A stretch of 10,894 bases of DNA, taken from the NCBI GenBank assembly GCA_902465265.1, contig CABQMF010000054.1, positions 1 through 10,894 of the forward strand, given 5' to 3'. Of the stretch, positions 5,171 to 10,894 are shown one piece after another. A program made the translations under genes and the position numbers. Under the pieces are notes generated by a model. That model was not told the DNA's origin. It was given only the letters and a program-made list of their open reading frames with translations, and made no database searches. Position 1 is the stretch's first letter. Each line of letters starts with the position of its first letter. The stretch is from an uncultured Collinsella sp. Its GTDB lineage: Bacteria > Actinomycetota > Coriobacteriia > Coriobacteriales > Coriobacteriaceae.

Positions 5171-5224
5171 GTTCACCTGCCCTGAAAGCGCCGTTTCCAA
5201 AAGGGGACGGCGCTTGGGGCGAAC
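5171..5224 (+). other. Long hairpin in the rplE-rpsZ gap
   Basis: The core is a 13-bp RNA stem: 5186-5198 (AAGCGCCGTTTCC) pairs with 5203-5215 through an AAAA loop, with two U-G pairs. Outside it, GCCC (5179-5182) pairs with GGGC (5217-5220), and GTTC (5171-5174) pairs with GAAC (5221-5224). The extended structure thus begins at the first base after the rplE stop codon and ends 12 nt before the rpsZ ribosome-binding site. No T-run follows, so it is not an intrinsic terminator. Processing, mRNA stability or ribosomal-protein control are possible roles. Confidence 0.6.
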
Positions 5225-5249
5225 AATACTCTATGTGAGGAGGATATAA

Positions 5250-5435
5250 GTGGCTAAGACATCGATGATCGTCAAGTGCAATCGCAAGCAGAAGTTCTCT
5301 ACTCGTGAGTACACGCGCTGCCAGCGCTGCGGCCGTCCGCACTCTGTGTACCGCAAGTTCGGCCTGTGCCGTGTCTGCTTCCGTGAGCTTGCACTCAAGG
5401 GCGAGCTTCCCGGCGTTAAGAAGGCCAGCTGGTAA
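5250..5435 (+). CDS. rpsZ: Small subunit ribosomal protein S14, zinc type (uS14)
   Basis: The 61-residue protein is the short zinc-binding form of S14, a late-assembling protein of the 30S head. Four cysteines, C24, C27, C40 and C43 (CX2C-X12-CX2C), form the zinc ribbon. The C-terminus ELALKGELPGVKKASW is the typical family ending. The GTG start at 5250 lies 6 nt after GAGGAGG (5237-5243), and the resulting MAKTSMIVK start is what the family shows. Zinc-type S14 is usual in this operon position in Gram-positive bacteria; a zinc-free paralogue, if present, would be elsewhere. Confidence 0.96.
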   Translation: MAKTSMIVKCNRKQKFSTREYTRCQRCGRPHSVYRKFGLCRVCFRELALKGELPGVKKASW

Positions 5436-5490
5436 GTCACTACCAGCGTTTCAAGCATCCGTTTGGAACAGGGAAAACGCGCTAGTTAGG

Positions 5491-5513
5491 CTTTGCCGTT
5501 AAGGGCGGCGAAG
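5491..5513 (+). other. Hairpin in the rpsZ-rpsH gap
   Basis: CTTTGCCG (5491-5498) pairs with CGGCGAAG (5506-5513) in RNA, with one U-G pair and a 7-nt loop. It lies in a 119-nt gap, the longest inside the operon, about 28 nt before the rpsH ribosome-binding site. No T-run follows. S8, the next product, represses the spc mRNA in E. coli, so a regulatory site is conceivable, but the S8-binding core was not demonstrated here. The rest of the gap shows nothing recognisable. Confidence 0.4.
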
Positions 5514-5554
5514 AACCAAGAGCACGTGTTCATCAAGAACGAAGGAGAATCTGT

Positions 5555-5953
5555 ATGAACCTTACAGACCCGATCGCAGATATGCTTACGCGCATCCGTA
5601 ACGCTAACTCTGTGAACAAGGCCACGGTCTCCATGCCGAGCAGCAAGAAGCTCGTCGAGATCGCTCGTGTTCTGCACGAGGAGGGCTACATCGAGGGCTA
5701 CGATGTCGAGGACACCGTTCCCCAGAAGACTCTGCACATCACGCTTAAGTATGGTCCCAAGAAGGCTAAGGTCATCAACGGCATCCGCCGCATTTCCAAG
5801 CCGGGCCTGCGTAAGTACACCGGCGTTGCCGACATGCCCCGCGTCCGCGGTGGCCTTGGTACCGCCATTATTTCCACCAGCCATGGCGTCATGACCGACC
5901 GCGATGCTCGCAAGCACAACGTCGGCGGCGAGATCATCGCTTACGTCTGGTAA
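5555..5953 (+). CDS. rpsH: Small subunit ribosomal protein S8 (uS8)
   Basis: The 132-residue protein is S8, a primary 16S rRNA-binding protein of the 30S platform, and in E. coli the translational repressor of the spc operon. The N-terminus MNLTDPIADMLTRIRNAN and the C-terminal RNA-binding block with GLGTAIISTSHGVMTDRDAR are diagnostic. Length is standard. The ATG at 5555 follows AAGGAG by 7 nt. rplF begins 33 nt downstream. Confidence 0.97.
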   Translation: MNLTDPIADMLTRIRNANSVNKATVSMPSSKKLVEIARVLHEEGYIEGYDVEDTVPQKTLHITLKYGPKKAKVINGIRRISKPGLRKYTGVADMPRVRGGLGTAIISTSHGVMTDRDARKHNVGGEIIAYVW

Positions 5954-5986
5954 TTCGCTCGGTAGGTAGAAGGAAAGGAGATCACC

Positions 5987-6523
5987 GTGTCTCGTATCGG
6001 TAATAAGCCTGTCCAGATTCCCGCCGGAGTCGAAGTGGCAGTCAACGGCAACAACGTTGTCGTCAAGGGCCCCAAGGGCCAGCTCGAGCTCGATGTCTTT
6101 GAGAAGCTCGCTATCAACGTCGAGGACAACGTCCTCACCGTTTCCCGTCCCGACGACGAGCGTGAGACCCGTGCCCGCCACGGCCTCACCCGCGCCCTCA
6201 TCCACAACATGGTTGTTGGCGTTTCCGAGGGCTTCGAGAAGAAGCTCGAGCTCGCCGGCGTCGGTTACCGCGTGCAGCAGAAGGGCAAGAACCTCGAGTT
6301 CTCCCTGGGCTTCTCGCACCCCGTGATCGTCGAGGCTCCCGAGGGCATCACCTTCGAGGTTCCCGACAACACCCACGTGAACGTCAAGGGTATCAACAAG
6401 CAGCAGGTCGGTCAGATCGCCGCTGAGATCCGCGGCCATCGTCCTCCCGAGCCTTACAAGGGCAAGGGTATCCACTACGTTGGCGAGCACATCCGCCGCA
6501 AGCTGGGTAAGGCCGCCAAGTAG
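5987..6523 (+). CDS. rplF: Large subunit ribosomal protein L6 (uL6)
   Basis: The 178-residue protein is L6, which binds 23S rRNA near the sarcin-ricin loop. The start MSRIGNKPVQIPAGV, the central VGVSEGFEKKLELAGVGYRV and the C-terminal PEPYKGKGIHYVGE blocks are typical of its two repeated domains. The GTG start at 5987 lies 6 nt after AAAGGAG (5974-5980); no better ATG is in frame upstream. A 75-nt gap with a hairpin separates it from rplR. Confidence 0.97.
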   Translation: MSRIGNKPVQIPAGVEVAVNGNNVVVKGPKGQLELDVFEKLAINVEDNVLTVSRPDDERETRARHGLTRALIHNMVVGVSEGFEKKLELAGVGYRVQQKGKNLEFSLGFSHPVIVEAPEGITFEVPDNTHVNVKGINKQQVGQIAAEIRGHRPPEPYKGKGIHYVGEHIRRKLGKAAK

Positions 6524-6548
6524 TCGTAACCGACTCACTCGCATAAGA

Positions 6549-6586
6549 CCAGCACCCCGTCAGGTGCTGGCAAGATCAACCTTTTT
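6549..6586 (+). other. Hairpin plus T-run in the rplF-rplR gap
   Basis: CCAGCACC (6549-6556) and GGTGCTGG (6563-6570) form a perfect 8-bp stem with a 6-nt loop. A TTTTT run (6582-6586) follows, but 11 nt away rather than directly. The AGGAG of rplR comes immediately after the T-run. The distance argues against efficient intrinsic termination. A partial attenuator, pause or processing site inside the operon is possible. Confidence 0.45.
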
Positions 6587-6598
6587 AGGAGTTTACGT

Positions 6599-6967
6599 AT
6601 GAACAAGCATAAGGCGAAGCTGGAAGGCCTCAAGCGTCGTCAGCGTCGTGTTCGCGGCAAGGTCTCGGGTACCGCCGAGCGTCCGCGTCTTCGCGTGACC
6701 CGTACTAACGCCAACATCTATGCCCAGATCATCGACGACAGCAAGGGCTCCAGCCTGACGCTCGTCTCTGCCTCGACCCTCGAGGCCGAGTTCAAGGGCA
6801 CCCACACCTCGAACAAGGAGGCTGCGGAGAAGGTCGGTCAGCTCGTTGGCAAGCGCGCCATCGAGGCCGGCATCACCAAGGTCGCCTTCGATCGTGGTGG
6901 CCGTATCTACCATGGCCGCGTCAAGGCCCTCGCCGACGGTGCTCGTGCCGCCGGTCTCGAGTTCTAG
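6599..6967 (+). CDS. rplR: Large subunit ribosomal protein L18 (uL18)
   Basis: The 122-residue protein is L18, which with L5 holds 5S rRNA in the central protuberance. The basic N-terminus (KAKLEGLKRRQRRVRGKVSG) and SGTAERPRLRVTRTNANIYAQII precede the conserved C-terminus FDRGGRIYHGRVKALADGAR. AGGAG at 6587-6591 is 7 nt before the ATG. Its TAG stop is merged with the rpsE ribosome-binding site AGGAGGT (6966-6972), suggesting tight translational coupling. Confidence 0.97.
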   Translation: MNKHKAKLEGLKRRQRRVRGKVSGTAERPRLRVTRTNANIYAQIIDDSKGSSLTLVSASTLEAEFKGTHTSNKEAAEKVGQLVGKRAIEAGITKVAFDRGGRIYHGRVKALADGARAAGLEF

Positions 6968-6981
6968 GAGGTATGTAGCAC

Positions 6982-7506
6982 ATGGCTCGTAATCAGAAGC
7001 AGCAGCGCGAGGCCTCCGAGTTCGAGGAGCGCGTCGTTTACATCAACCGCGTGTCGAAGACCGTCAAGGGTGGTCGTCGCATGAGCCTCGTCGCTCTCGT
7101 CGTCGTTGGCGACGGCAAGGGCAACGTCGGCGTTGGCATGGGCAAGTCCGCTGAGGTGCCCCTGGCCATCTCCAAGGCGTCTCTCGATGCCAAGAAGAAC
7201 ATGTTCCACGTGCCGGTGACCGATCAGGGCACCATCCCGCACGAGGTTCTCGGTCACTTTGGTGCCGGCCGCATCATCATCAAGCCCGCTGTCGAGGGTA
7301 CCGGCGTTATCGCCGGCGGCGCTGTGCGCCCCCTCTTCGAGCTTGCTGGCATCAAGAACGTCCTGTCCAAGTCCCTCGGTACCGACAACGGCCTTAACAT
7401 CATCAAGGCTGCCGTCGAGGGCCTCAAGGAGCTCTCCAGCCCTGAGGACGTCGCGGCTCGCCGTGGCCTGACGGTCTCCGAGATGTTCGTCGGTAAGGAG
7501 AACTAA
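6982..7506 (+). CDS. rpsE: Small subunit ribosomal protein S5 (uS5)
   Basis: The 174-residue protein is S5, which acts at the mRNA entry channel and in decoding accuracy, and is the site of spectinomycin-resistance mutations in other bacteria. It shows the N-terminal double-stranded RNA-binding-like block RVSKTVKGGRRMSLVALVVV (23-42), then GDGKGNVGVGMGKS and the later GTGVIAGGAVRPLFELAGI block. The ATG at 6982 is 9 nt after AGGAGGT. rpmD starts 2 nt after its stop, with its ribosome-binding site AAGGAG inside the rpsE end. Confidence 0.97.
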   Translation: MARNQKQQREASEFEERVVYINRVSKTVKGGRRMSLVALVVVGDGKGNVGVGMGKSAEVPLAISKASLDAKKNMFHVPVTDQGTIPHEVLGHFGAGRIIIKPAVEGTGVIAGGAVRPLFELAGIKNVLSKSLGTDNGLNIIKAAVEGLKELSSPEDVAARRGLTVSEMFVGKEN

Positions 7507-7508
7507 GC

Positions 7509-7691
7509 ATGGCTGACACCATCAAGATCAAGCAGGTCCGCAGCACCAACGGTTGCAAGCAGGACCAGGTCCGTACTGTCCGTGCCCTCGGTCTCCACAG
7601 GATCCGCGAGGTTCGCGAGATTGCTGACAACGAGTCCGTCCGCGGCATGATCTTCAAGGTCAAGCACCTTGTCGAGATTGTAGAGGAGTAG
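7509..7691 (+). CDS. rpmD: Large subunit ribosomal protein L30 (uL30)
   Basis: The 60-residue protein is L30, a small 23S rRNA-binding protein of the 50S subunit. The sequence shows the family pattern: IKIKQVRSTNGCKQDQVRTV, then RALGLHRIREVREIADNESV and a MIFKVKHLVEIVEE ending. Size and position between rpsE and rplO are standard. The ribosome-binding site AAGGAG at 7495-7500 lies within the end of rpsE, and GAGGAG at its own 3' end serves rplO. Confidence 0.96.
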   Translation: MADTIKIKQVRSTNGCKQDQVRTVRALGLHRIREVREIADNESVRGMIFKVKHLVEIVEE

Positions 7692-7694
7692 CAA

Positions 7695-8144
7695 ATGCAG
7701 CTTCACGATCTTACTCCCGCGCCCGGTTCCACCAAGAACCGCAAGCGCGTCGGCCGTGGCAATTCTTCGGGTCACGGCACCACTTCTGGCCGCGGCCAGA
7801 AGGGCCAGGGTTCCCGCTCTGGTGGCACCAAGGGTGCCGGCTTCGAGGGTGGCCAGACTCCGCTGGCTATGCGCCTGCCCAAGCTTCCGGGCTTCCGCAA
7901 CCCCCGTCGTATCGAGTACACCGCTGTCAACGTCGAGCGTCTTGAGCGTAAGTTCGAGGACGGCGCTGTGATCGACGGTGCTGCTCTTAAGGCCGCTCGC
8001 ATCACCAAGAGCGAGTTCGAGCCCGTCAAGGTGCTCGGCAATGGTGAGCTCACCAAGAAGTTCACGGTCAAGGTCGACAAGGTCAGCGCTTCTGCGCAGG
8101 CCAAGATCGAGGCCGCCGGCGGAAAGGTCGAGCTGCCGTGCTAA
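7695..8144 (+). CDS. rplO: Large subunit ribosomal protein L15 (uL15)
   Basis: The 149-residue protein is L15, a late-assembly 50S protein with a long glycine- and arginine-rich N-terminal extension running into the rRNA core (KNRKRVGRGNSSGHGTTSGR, residues 14-33). The FEGGQTPLAMRLPKLPGFRN block is diagnostic, and the C-terminal domain ends normally. It begins 3 nt after rpmD, with GAGGAG at 7683-7688. Its last codons overlap the secY start by 7 nt. Confidence 0.97.
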   Translation: MQLHDLTPAPGSTKNRKRVGRGNSSGHGTTSGRGQKGQGSRSGGTKGAGFEGGQTPLAMRLPKLPGFRNPRRIEYTAVNVERLERKFEDGAVIDGAALKAARITKSEFEPVKVLGNGELTKKFTVKVDKVSASAQAKIEAAGGKVELPC

Positions 8145-9424
8145 ATGGTCTTAAGAATGCTTTCCGCATCAAAGAACTGCGCGAAAAGATTCTTTTTACC
8201 ATAGCTATGCTCGTCGTGTACCGCATTGGTGCGCACGTTCCTGTGCCCGGCATTCCCTTCCAGGGGATGCTGGGCCTTTTCTCGACCGGGAGCAACTCGG
8301 TCGCCGCAGGTGCTATGGCCCTCCTGAATCTTTTCTCTGGTGGCGCGTTGAGCTATGTCTCGGTGTTCTCTTTGGGCATCATGCCGTACATCACGAGCTC
8401 GATTATCCTCCAGATGCTCCAGGCCGTCGTGCCTTCCCTGCATGAGCTTGCCCGCGAGGGCGAGGTCGGTCAGACCAAGATTACGCAGTATTCGCGTTAC
8501 CTCACCTTGGCTCTGGCAATCCTCAACTCCGTGGGTTACCTCTTCCTCTTTAAGAGCTTCGGCATTAGCTTCAACGGTGCCGGTGCCCCCGAGATCATCT
8601 TTGACCTCATGATCGTCGGTACGCTCACCGCGGGCGCCATGCTGATCATGTGGATTGGTGAGCTCATCACCCAGCGCGGTATCGGCAATGGCATGTCGCT
8701 GATCATCTTCGCGAACATCATGGCCGGTCTTCCGCAGGCGATCTTCTCCAGCACCGAGGGTAACGCCGGTGGCATCATCACCATGGTGATCATCTGCGCC
8801 ATCATCCTGCTGGTCATCCCGCTGATCGTTTTCCTTGAGCGCGGCCAGCGCCGCATTCCGGTCTCTTACGCCAAGCGCGTCGTGGGCCGTCGCATGATGG
8901 GTGGCCAGACCACCTACCTGCCCATCAAGGTCAACACCGCGGGCGTCGTGCCGATCATCTTTGCTTCGGCGCTGCTGTACTTCCCGGCCCAGATTGCCGT
9001 GTTCTTCCCCGGCATCGGCTGGATTCAGGCAGTTGCCTCCGCGCTTTCGACCGGTTGGCTCAACTGGGTGCTTAACGTTGTCCTCATCGTGTTCTTCGCG
9101 TACTTCTACACCTCCATGGTGTTCAACCCCGATGACACGGCCGACAACCTTAAGAAGCAGGGTGGCTTTATTCCGGGCGTCCGTCCGGGCAGGGCTACCG
9201 CGGCCTACATCAAGAACGCGCTCAACAAGATTACGCTTCCCAGCGCTGTCTTTTTGGCGCTCATCGCCATCGTGCCTTCGATCATCTTCTCCTTCACGGG
9301 TAACCACCTGATCCAGGCATTTGGCGGTACGTCCATCCTCATCATGGTCGGCGTCGTGCTCGACACGGTCGACAAGCTCGAAGGCCAGATCAAGATGTAT
9401 GATTACGATGGATTCTTTAAATAG
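8138..9424 (+). CDS. secY: SecYEG translocon subunit SecY
   Basis: The 428-residue protein is SecY, the channel subunit of the Sec translocase in the cytoplasmic membrane. About ten hydrophobic helices are visible. Recognisable blocks are RIGAHVPVPG (29-38, end of helix 1), ITQRGIGNGMSLIIF (177-191), ERGQRRIPV (234-242), LPIKVNTAGVVPIIFA (261-276) and GGFIPGVRPG (342-351, before helix 9). The GTG at 8138 overlaps the rplO stop by 7 nt and is preceded by GGAAAGG (8121-8127). The nearby ATG at 8145 is in another frame. The resulting N-terminus MLNGLKNAFRIKELREKILF fits the family, so the overlap is real. Translation is probably coupled to rplO. Confidence 0.97.
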   Translation: MLNGLKNAFRIKELREKILFTIAMLVVYRIGAHVPVPGIPFQGMLGLFSTGSNSVAAGAMALLNLFSGGALSYVSVFSLGIMPYITSSIILQMLQAVVPSLHELAREGEVGQTKITQYSRYLTLALAILNSVGYLFLFKSFGISFNGAGAPEIIFDLMIVGTLTAGAMLIMWIGELITQRGIGNGMSLIIFANIMAGLPQAIFSSTEGNAGGIITMVIICAIILLVIPLIVFLERGQRRIPVSYAKRVVGRRMMGGQTTYLPIKVNTAGVVPIIFASALLYFPAQIAVFFPGIGWIQAVASALSTGWLNWVLNVVLIVFFAYFYTSMVFNPDDTADNLKKQGGFIPGVRPGRATAAYIKNALNKITLPSAVFLALIAIVPSIIFSFTGNHLIQAFGGTSILIMVGVVLDTVDKLEGQIKMYDYDGFFK

Positions 9425-9442
9425 GCTAGAGGAGGATTGCTC

Positions 9443-10069
9443 ATGAACCTCGTATTGCTCGGAGCTCCGGGTGCCGGTAAGGGCACCGTCGCACAGGAGC
9501 TCGTCGCCGAGTTTGGCGTCGCTCACATTTCCACGGGCGACCTGCTGCGTGCTGCCGTCAAGGGTGGCACCGAGCTTGGTATTCAGGCTAAGAAGTACAT
9601 GGATGCTGGCGAGCTCGTTCCCGACCAGCTCGTGATCGACCTTGTCAAGGAGCGCCTTGCCGCCGATGACGCCCAGCAGGGCTTCATCCTCGATGGCTTC
9701 CCGCGCAACACCGCCCAGGCTGTGACGCTCGATTCCGAGCTCTCCGCCATGGGTCGCGAGATCGACTGCGCCCTTCTGGTCGACGTGGCCCCCGAGGTCA
9801 TCATCGACCGTCTGTCTTCGCGTCGCACCTGCCGCGCCTGCGGTTACACCGGCACCGCTGCCGATGCTACCTGCCCCAAGTGTGGTGGCGAGATGTATCA
9901 GCGCGACGACGACAAGCCCGAGACCATCAAGAACCGTCTCGACGTCTACGAGAAGTCCACGAGTCCGCTCGTCGACTACTATCGTGGCCAGGGTCTGCTC
10001 AAGTCGGTCAACGGTGACCAGGCTCGCGAGACCGTGTACGGGGATGTCAAAGAGGCTCTCGGTCTATGA
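9443..10069 (+). CDS. adk: Adenylate kinase, zinc-containing LID type
   Basis: The 208-residue cytosolic enzyme interconverts ATP + AMP and 2 ADP. The P-loop GAPGAGKGT (7-15), HISTGDLLRAA (28-38) with the AMP site, DGFPRN (84-89) and RRTCRACG (127-134) are standard. The LID holds four cysteines, C130, C133, C144 and C147, a zinc knuckle. The inner spacing is 10 residues against about 16 in Bacillus adenylate kinase, so the LID is shorter than usual. The ATG at 9443 is 7 nt after GGAGG (9431-9435); an in-frame TTG at 9437 would overlap that spacing and is rejected. Its TGA overlaps the map ATG. Confidence 0.96.
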   Translation: MNLVLLGAPGAGKGTVAQELVAEFGVAHISTGDLLRAAVKGGTELGIQAKKYMDAGELVPDQLVIDLVKERLAADDAQQGFILDGFPRNTAQAVTLDSELSAMGREIDCALLVDVAPEVIIDRLSSRRTCRACGYTGTAADATCPKCGGEMYQRDDDKPETIKNRLDVYEKSTSPLVDYYRGQGLLKSVNGDQARETVYGDVKEALGL

Positions 10070-10854
10070 TCAAGATTAAGTCTGCAACGCAAATCGAGCA
10101 GATGAAGAAGGCAGGAGCGCTATCTAAGATGGCGCTCCGCCACGTTGGAGCCATGGTTCGCCCTGGTGTTTCGACTTTTGAGCTCGATCAGCTCGCGGAG
10201 CAGATTATCCGCATGCATGGCGGCACCCCGGCCTTTAAGGGTTACGGCGGGTTCCCCGGTACCATTTGTGCATCGATTAACGATGCTGTGGTCCACGGTA
10301 TTCCCAATCCCGACATGATTCTGCGCGATGGCGATATCATCTCCATCGATACGGGAGCCGTTGTCGACGGTTGGGTCGGCGATAACGCTTGGACGTTTTT
10401 CGTCGGTACCCCCACGCCCGAGGCCAAGGCCCTGTGCGAGGTTACGCGCGATTGCCTCAAGGCTGCAATCGAGCAGGCTGTTCCCGGTAACCATATTGGG
10501 GACATTGGTTATGCCGTCCAGTCTCTCGCCGAGTCTCACGGCTATGGCGTGCTTCGCGATTATGTGGGGCACGGTATTGGCCATGTGATGCACGAGGACC
10601 CCAACGTTCCGAATTACGGAAAGAAGGGGAGGGGCGTTCGTCTCCAGGCCGGTATGGTCATTGCCATCGAGCCGATGGTCACGATGGGATCCAATCATGT
10701 GAGTACGGGCTCCGATGGTTGGATCGTTACGACCAACGACCACCTGCCCGCCGCGCACTACGAGAACACCGTCGCCATCACCGATGACGGCCCGGTGATT
10801 CTCACCACCGACGCGCAAGGCGCTTGGTGCTCCTTGCAAGGAGGCGAGATGTAG
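10066..10854 (+). CDS. map: Type I methionine aminopeptidase
   Basis: The 262-residue cytosolic metalloenzyme removes the initiator methionine from nascent proteins. All expected residues are present by alignment to the E. coli enzyme: H77, D95, D106, H169, E202 and E233. D95, D106, H169, E202 and E233 are the five metal ligands; H77 is the catalytic histidine. The motifs are INDAVVHGIP, IISIDTGAVVDGWVGDNAW, GHGIGHVMHEDP and IEPMV. The ATG at 10066 overlaps the adk stop (ATGA), with AAAGAGG 10 nt upstream, so translation is coupled to adk. The tail after VILTT (about 15 residues, ending SLQGGEM) extends a little past the usual end. The last 40 bases of the window, after the TAG, hold no gene; infA commonly follows here. 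Confidence 0.97.
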   Translation: MIKIKSATQIEQMKKAGALSKMALRHVGAMVRPGVSTFELDQLAEQIIRMHGGTPAFKGYGGFPGTICASINDAVVHGIPNPDMILRDGDIISIDTGAVVDGWVGDNAWTFFVGTPTPEAKALCEVTRDCLKAAIEQAVPGNHIGDIGYAVQSLAESHGYGVLRDYVGHGIGHVMHEDPNVPNYGKKGRGVRLQAGMVIAIEPMVTMGSNHVSTGSDGWIVTTNDHLPAAHYENTVAITDDGPVILTTDAQGAWCSLQGGEM

Positions 10855-10894
10855 AGGCCGCGTTCAAATTCGTCGGCATTTACATTTCAAAGTA

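Noticed and set aside
8145..8147. ATG start for secY just after the rplO stop
   Set aside because: It is out of frame with SecY. The GTG at 8138 gives the family's normal N-terminus.
9437..9442. TTG start for adk two codons upstream
   Set aside because: It sits 1 nt after GGAGG, too close to the ribosome-binding site. The ATG at 9443 has ideal spacing and gives the standard MNLVLLGAPG start.
8141..9526. 461-residue antisense open frame opposite secY
   Set aside because: The codon bias of secY creates it. The product is low-complexity, charged and matches nothing recognisable. Similar antisense frames opposite xdhC (1837-2850) and the permease (3445-4299) are rejected for the same reason.

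Overview
The window is GC-rich chromosomal DNA. It looks like a Gram-positive actinobacterium, most probably of class Coriobacteriia (Collinsella-like). This placement rests on the ribosomal protein and SecY sequences, the zinc-type S14, the zinc-type adenylate kinase and the codon use. It is recognition from memory, not a database result. The window has two unrelated parts.

Positions 1-4305 hold a small accessory metabolic block. yqeC (minus strand) and yqeB (plus strand) diverge from a 102-nt AT-rich spacer. yqeB is followed 9 nt later by an xdhC-family gene. A separately promoted NCS2-family xanthine/uracil permease follows. YqeB and YqeC belong to the selenium-dependent molybdenum hydroxylase accessory set, XdhC handles sulfuration or insertion of molybdenum cofactor for xanthine dehydrogenases, and NCS2 permeases import oxidised purines. 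Together they suggest uptake and hydroxylation of purines (xanthine, hypoxanthine or urate), but no catalytic hydroxylase subunit lies in the window.

Positions 4306-10894 hold most of a spc-type ribosomal operon, all on the plus strand: rplE, rpsZ (zinc S14), rpsH, rplF, rplR, rpsE, rpmD, rplO, secY, adk, map. From rplR onward the genes are packed tightly, with short gaps or overlaps (rplO/secY 7 nt, adk/map 4 nt). The three larger gaps (rplE-rpsZ, rpsZ-rpsH, rplF-rplR) each contain a hairpin. rplE is not preceded by rplN-rplX as in the usual spc order. It sits behind the permease gene, a terminator-like repeat and its own promoter, so the ribosomal supercluster appears interrupted exactly before rplE.

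Three copies of one repeat family lie immediately 3' of the yqeC, xdhC and permease stop codons. The core arm is AGTTGCGGTGAAATAGTTCC plus a final T. Two copies are full inverted repeats with 25-nt centres and one is a single arm. They bracket the metabolic block and are the most distinctive non-coding element here. No rRNA, tRNA, CRISPR array or transposase gene was seen.
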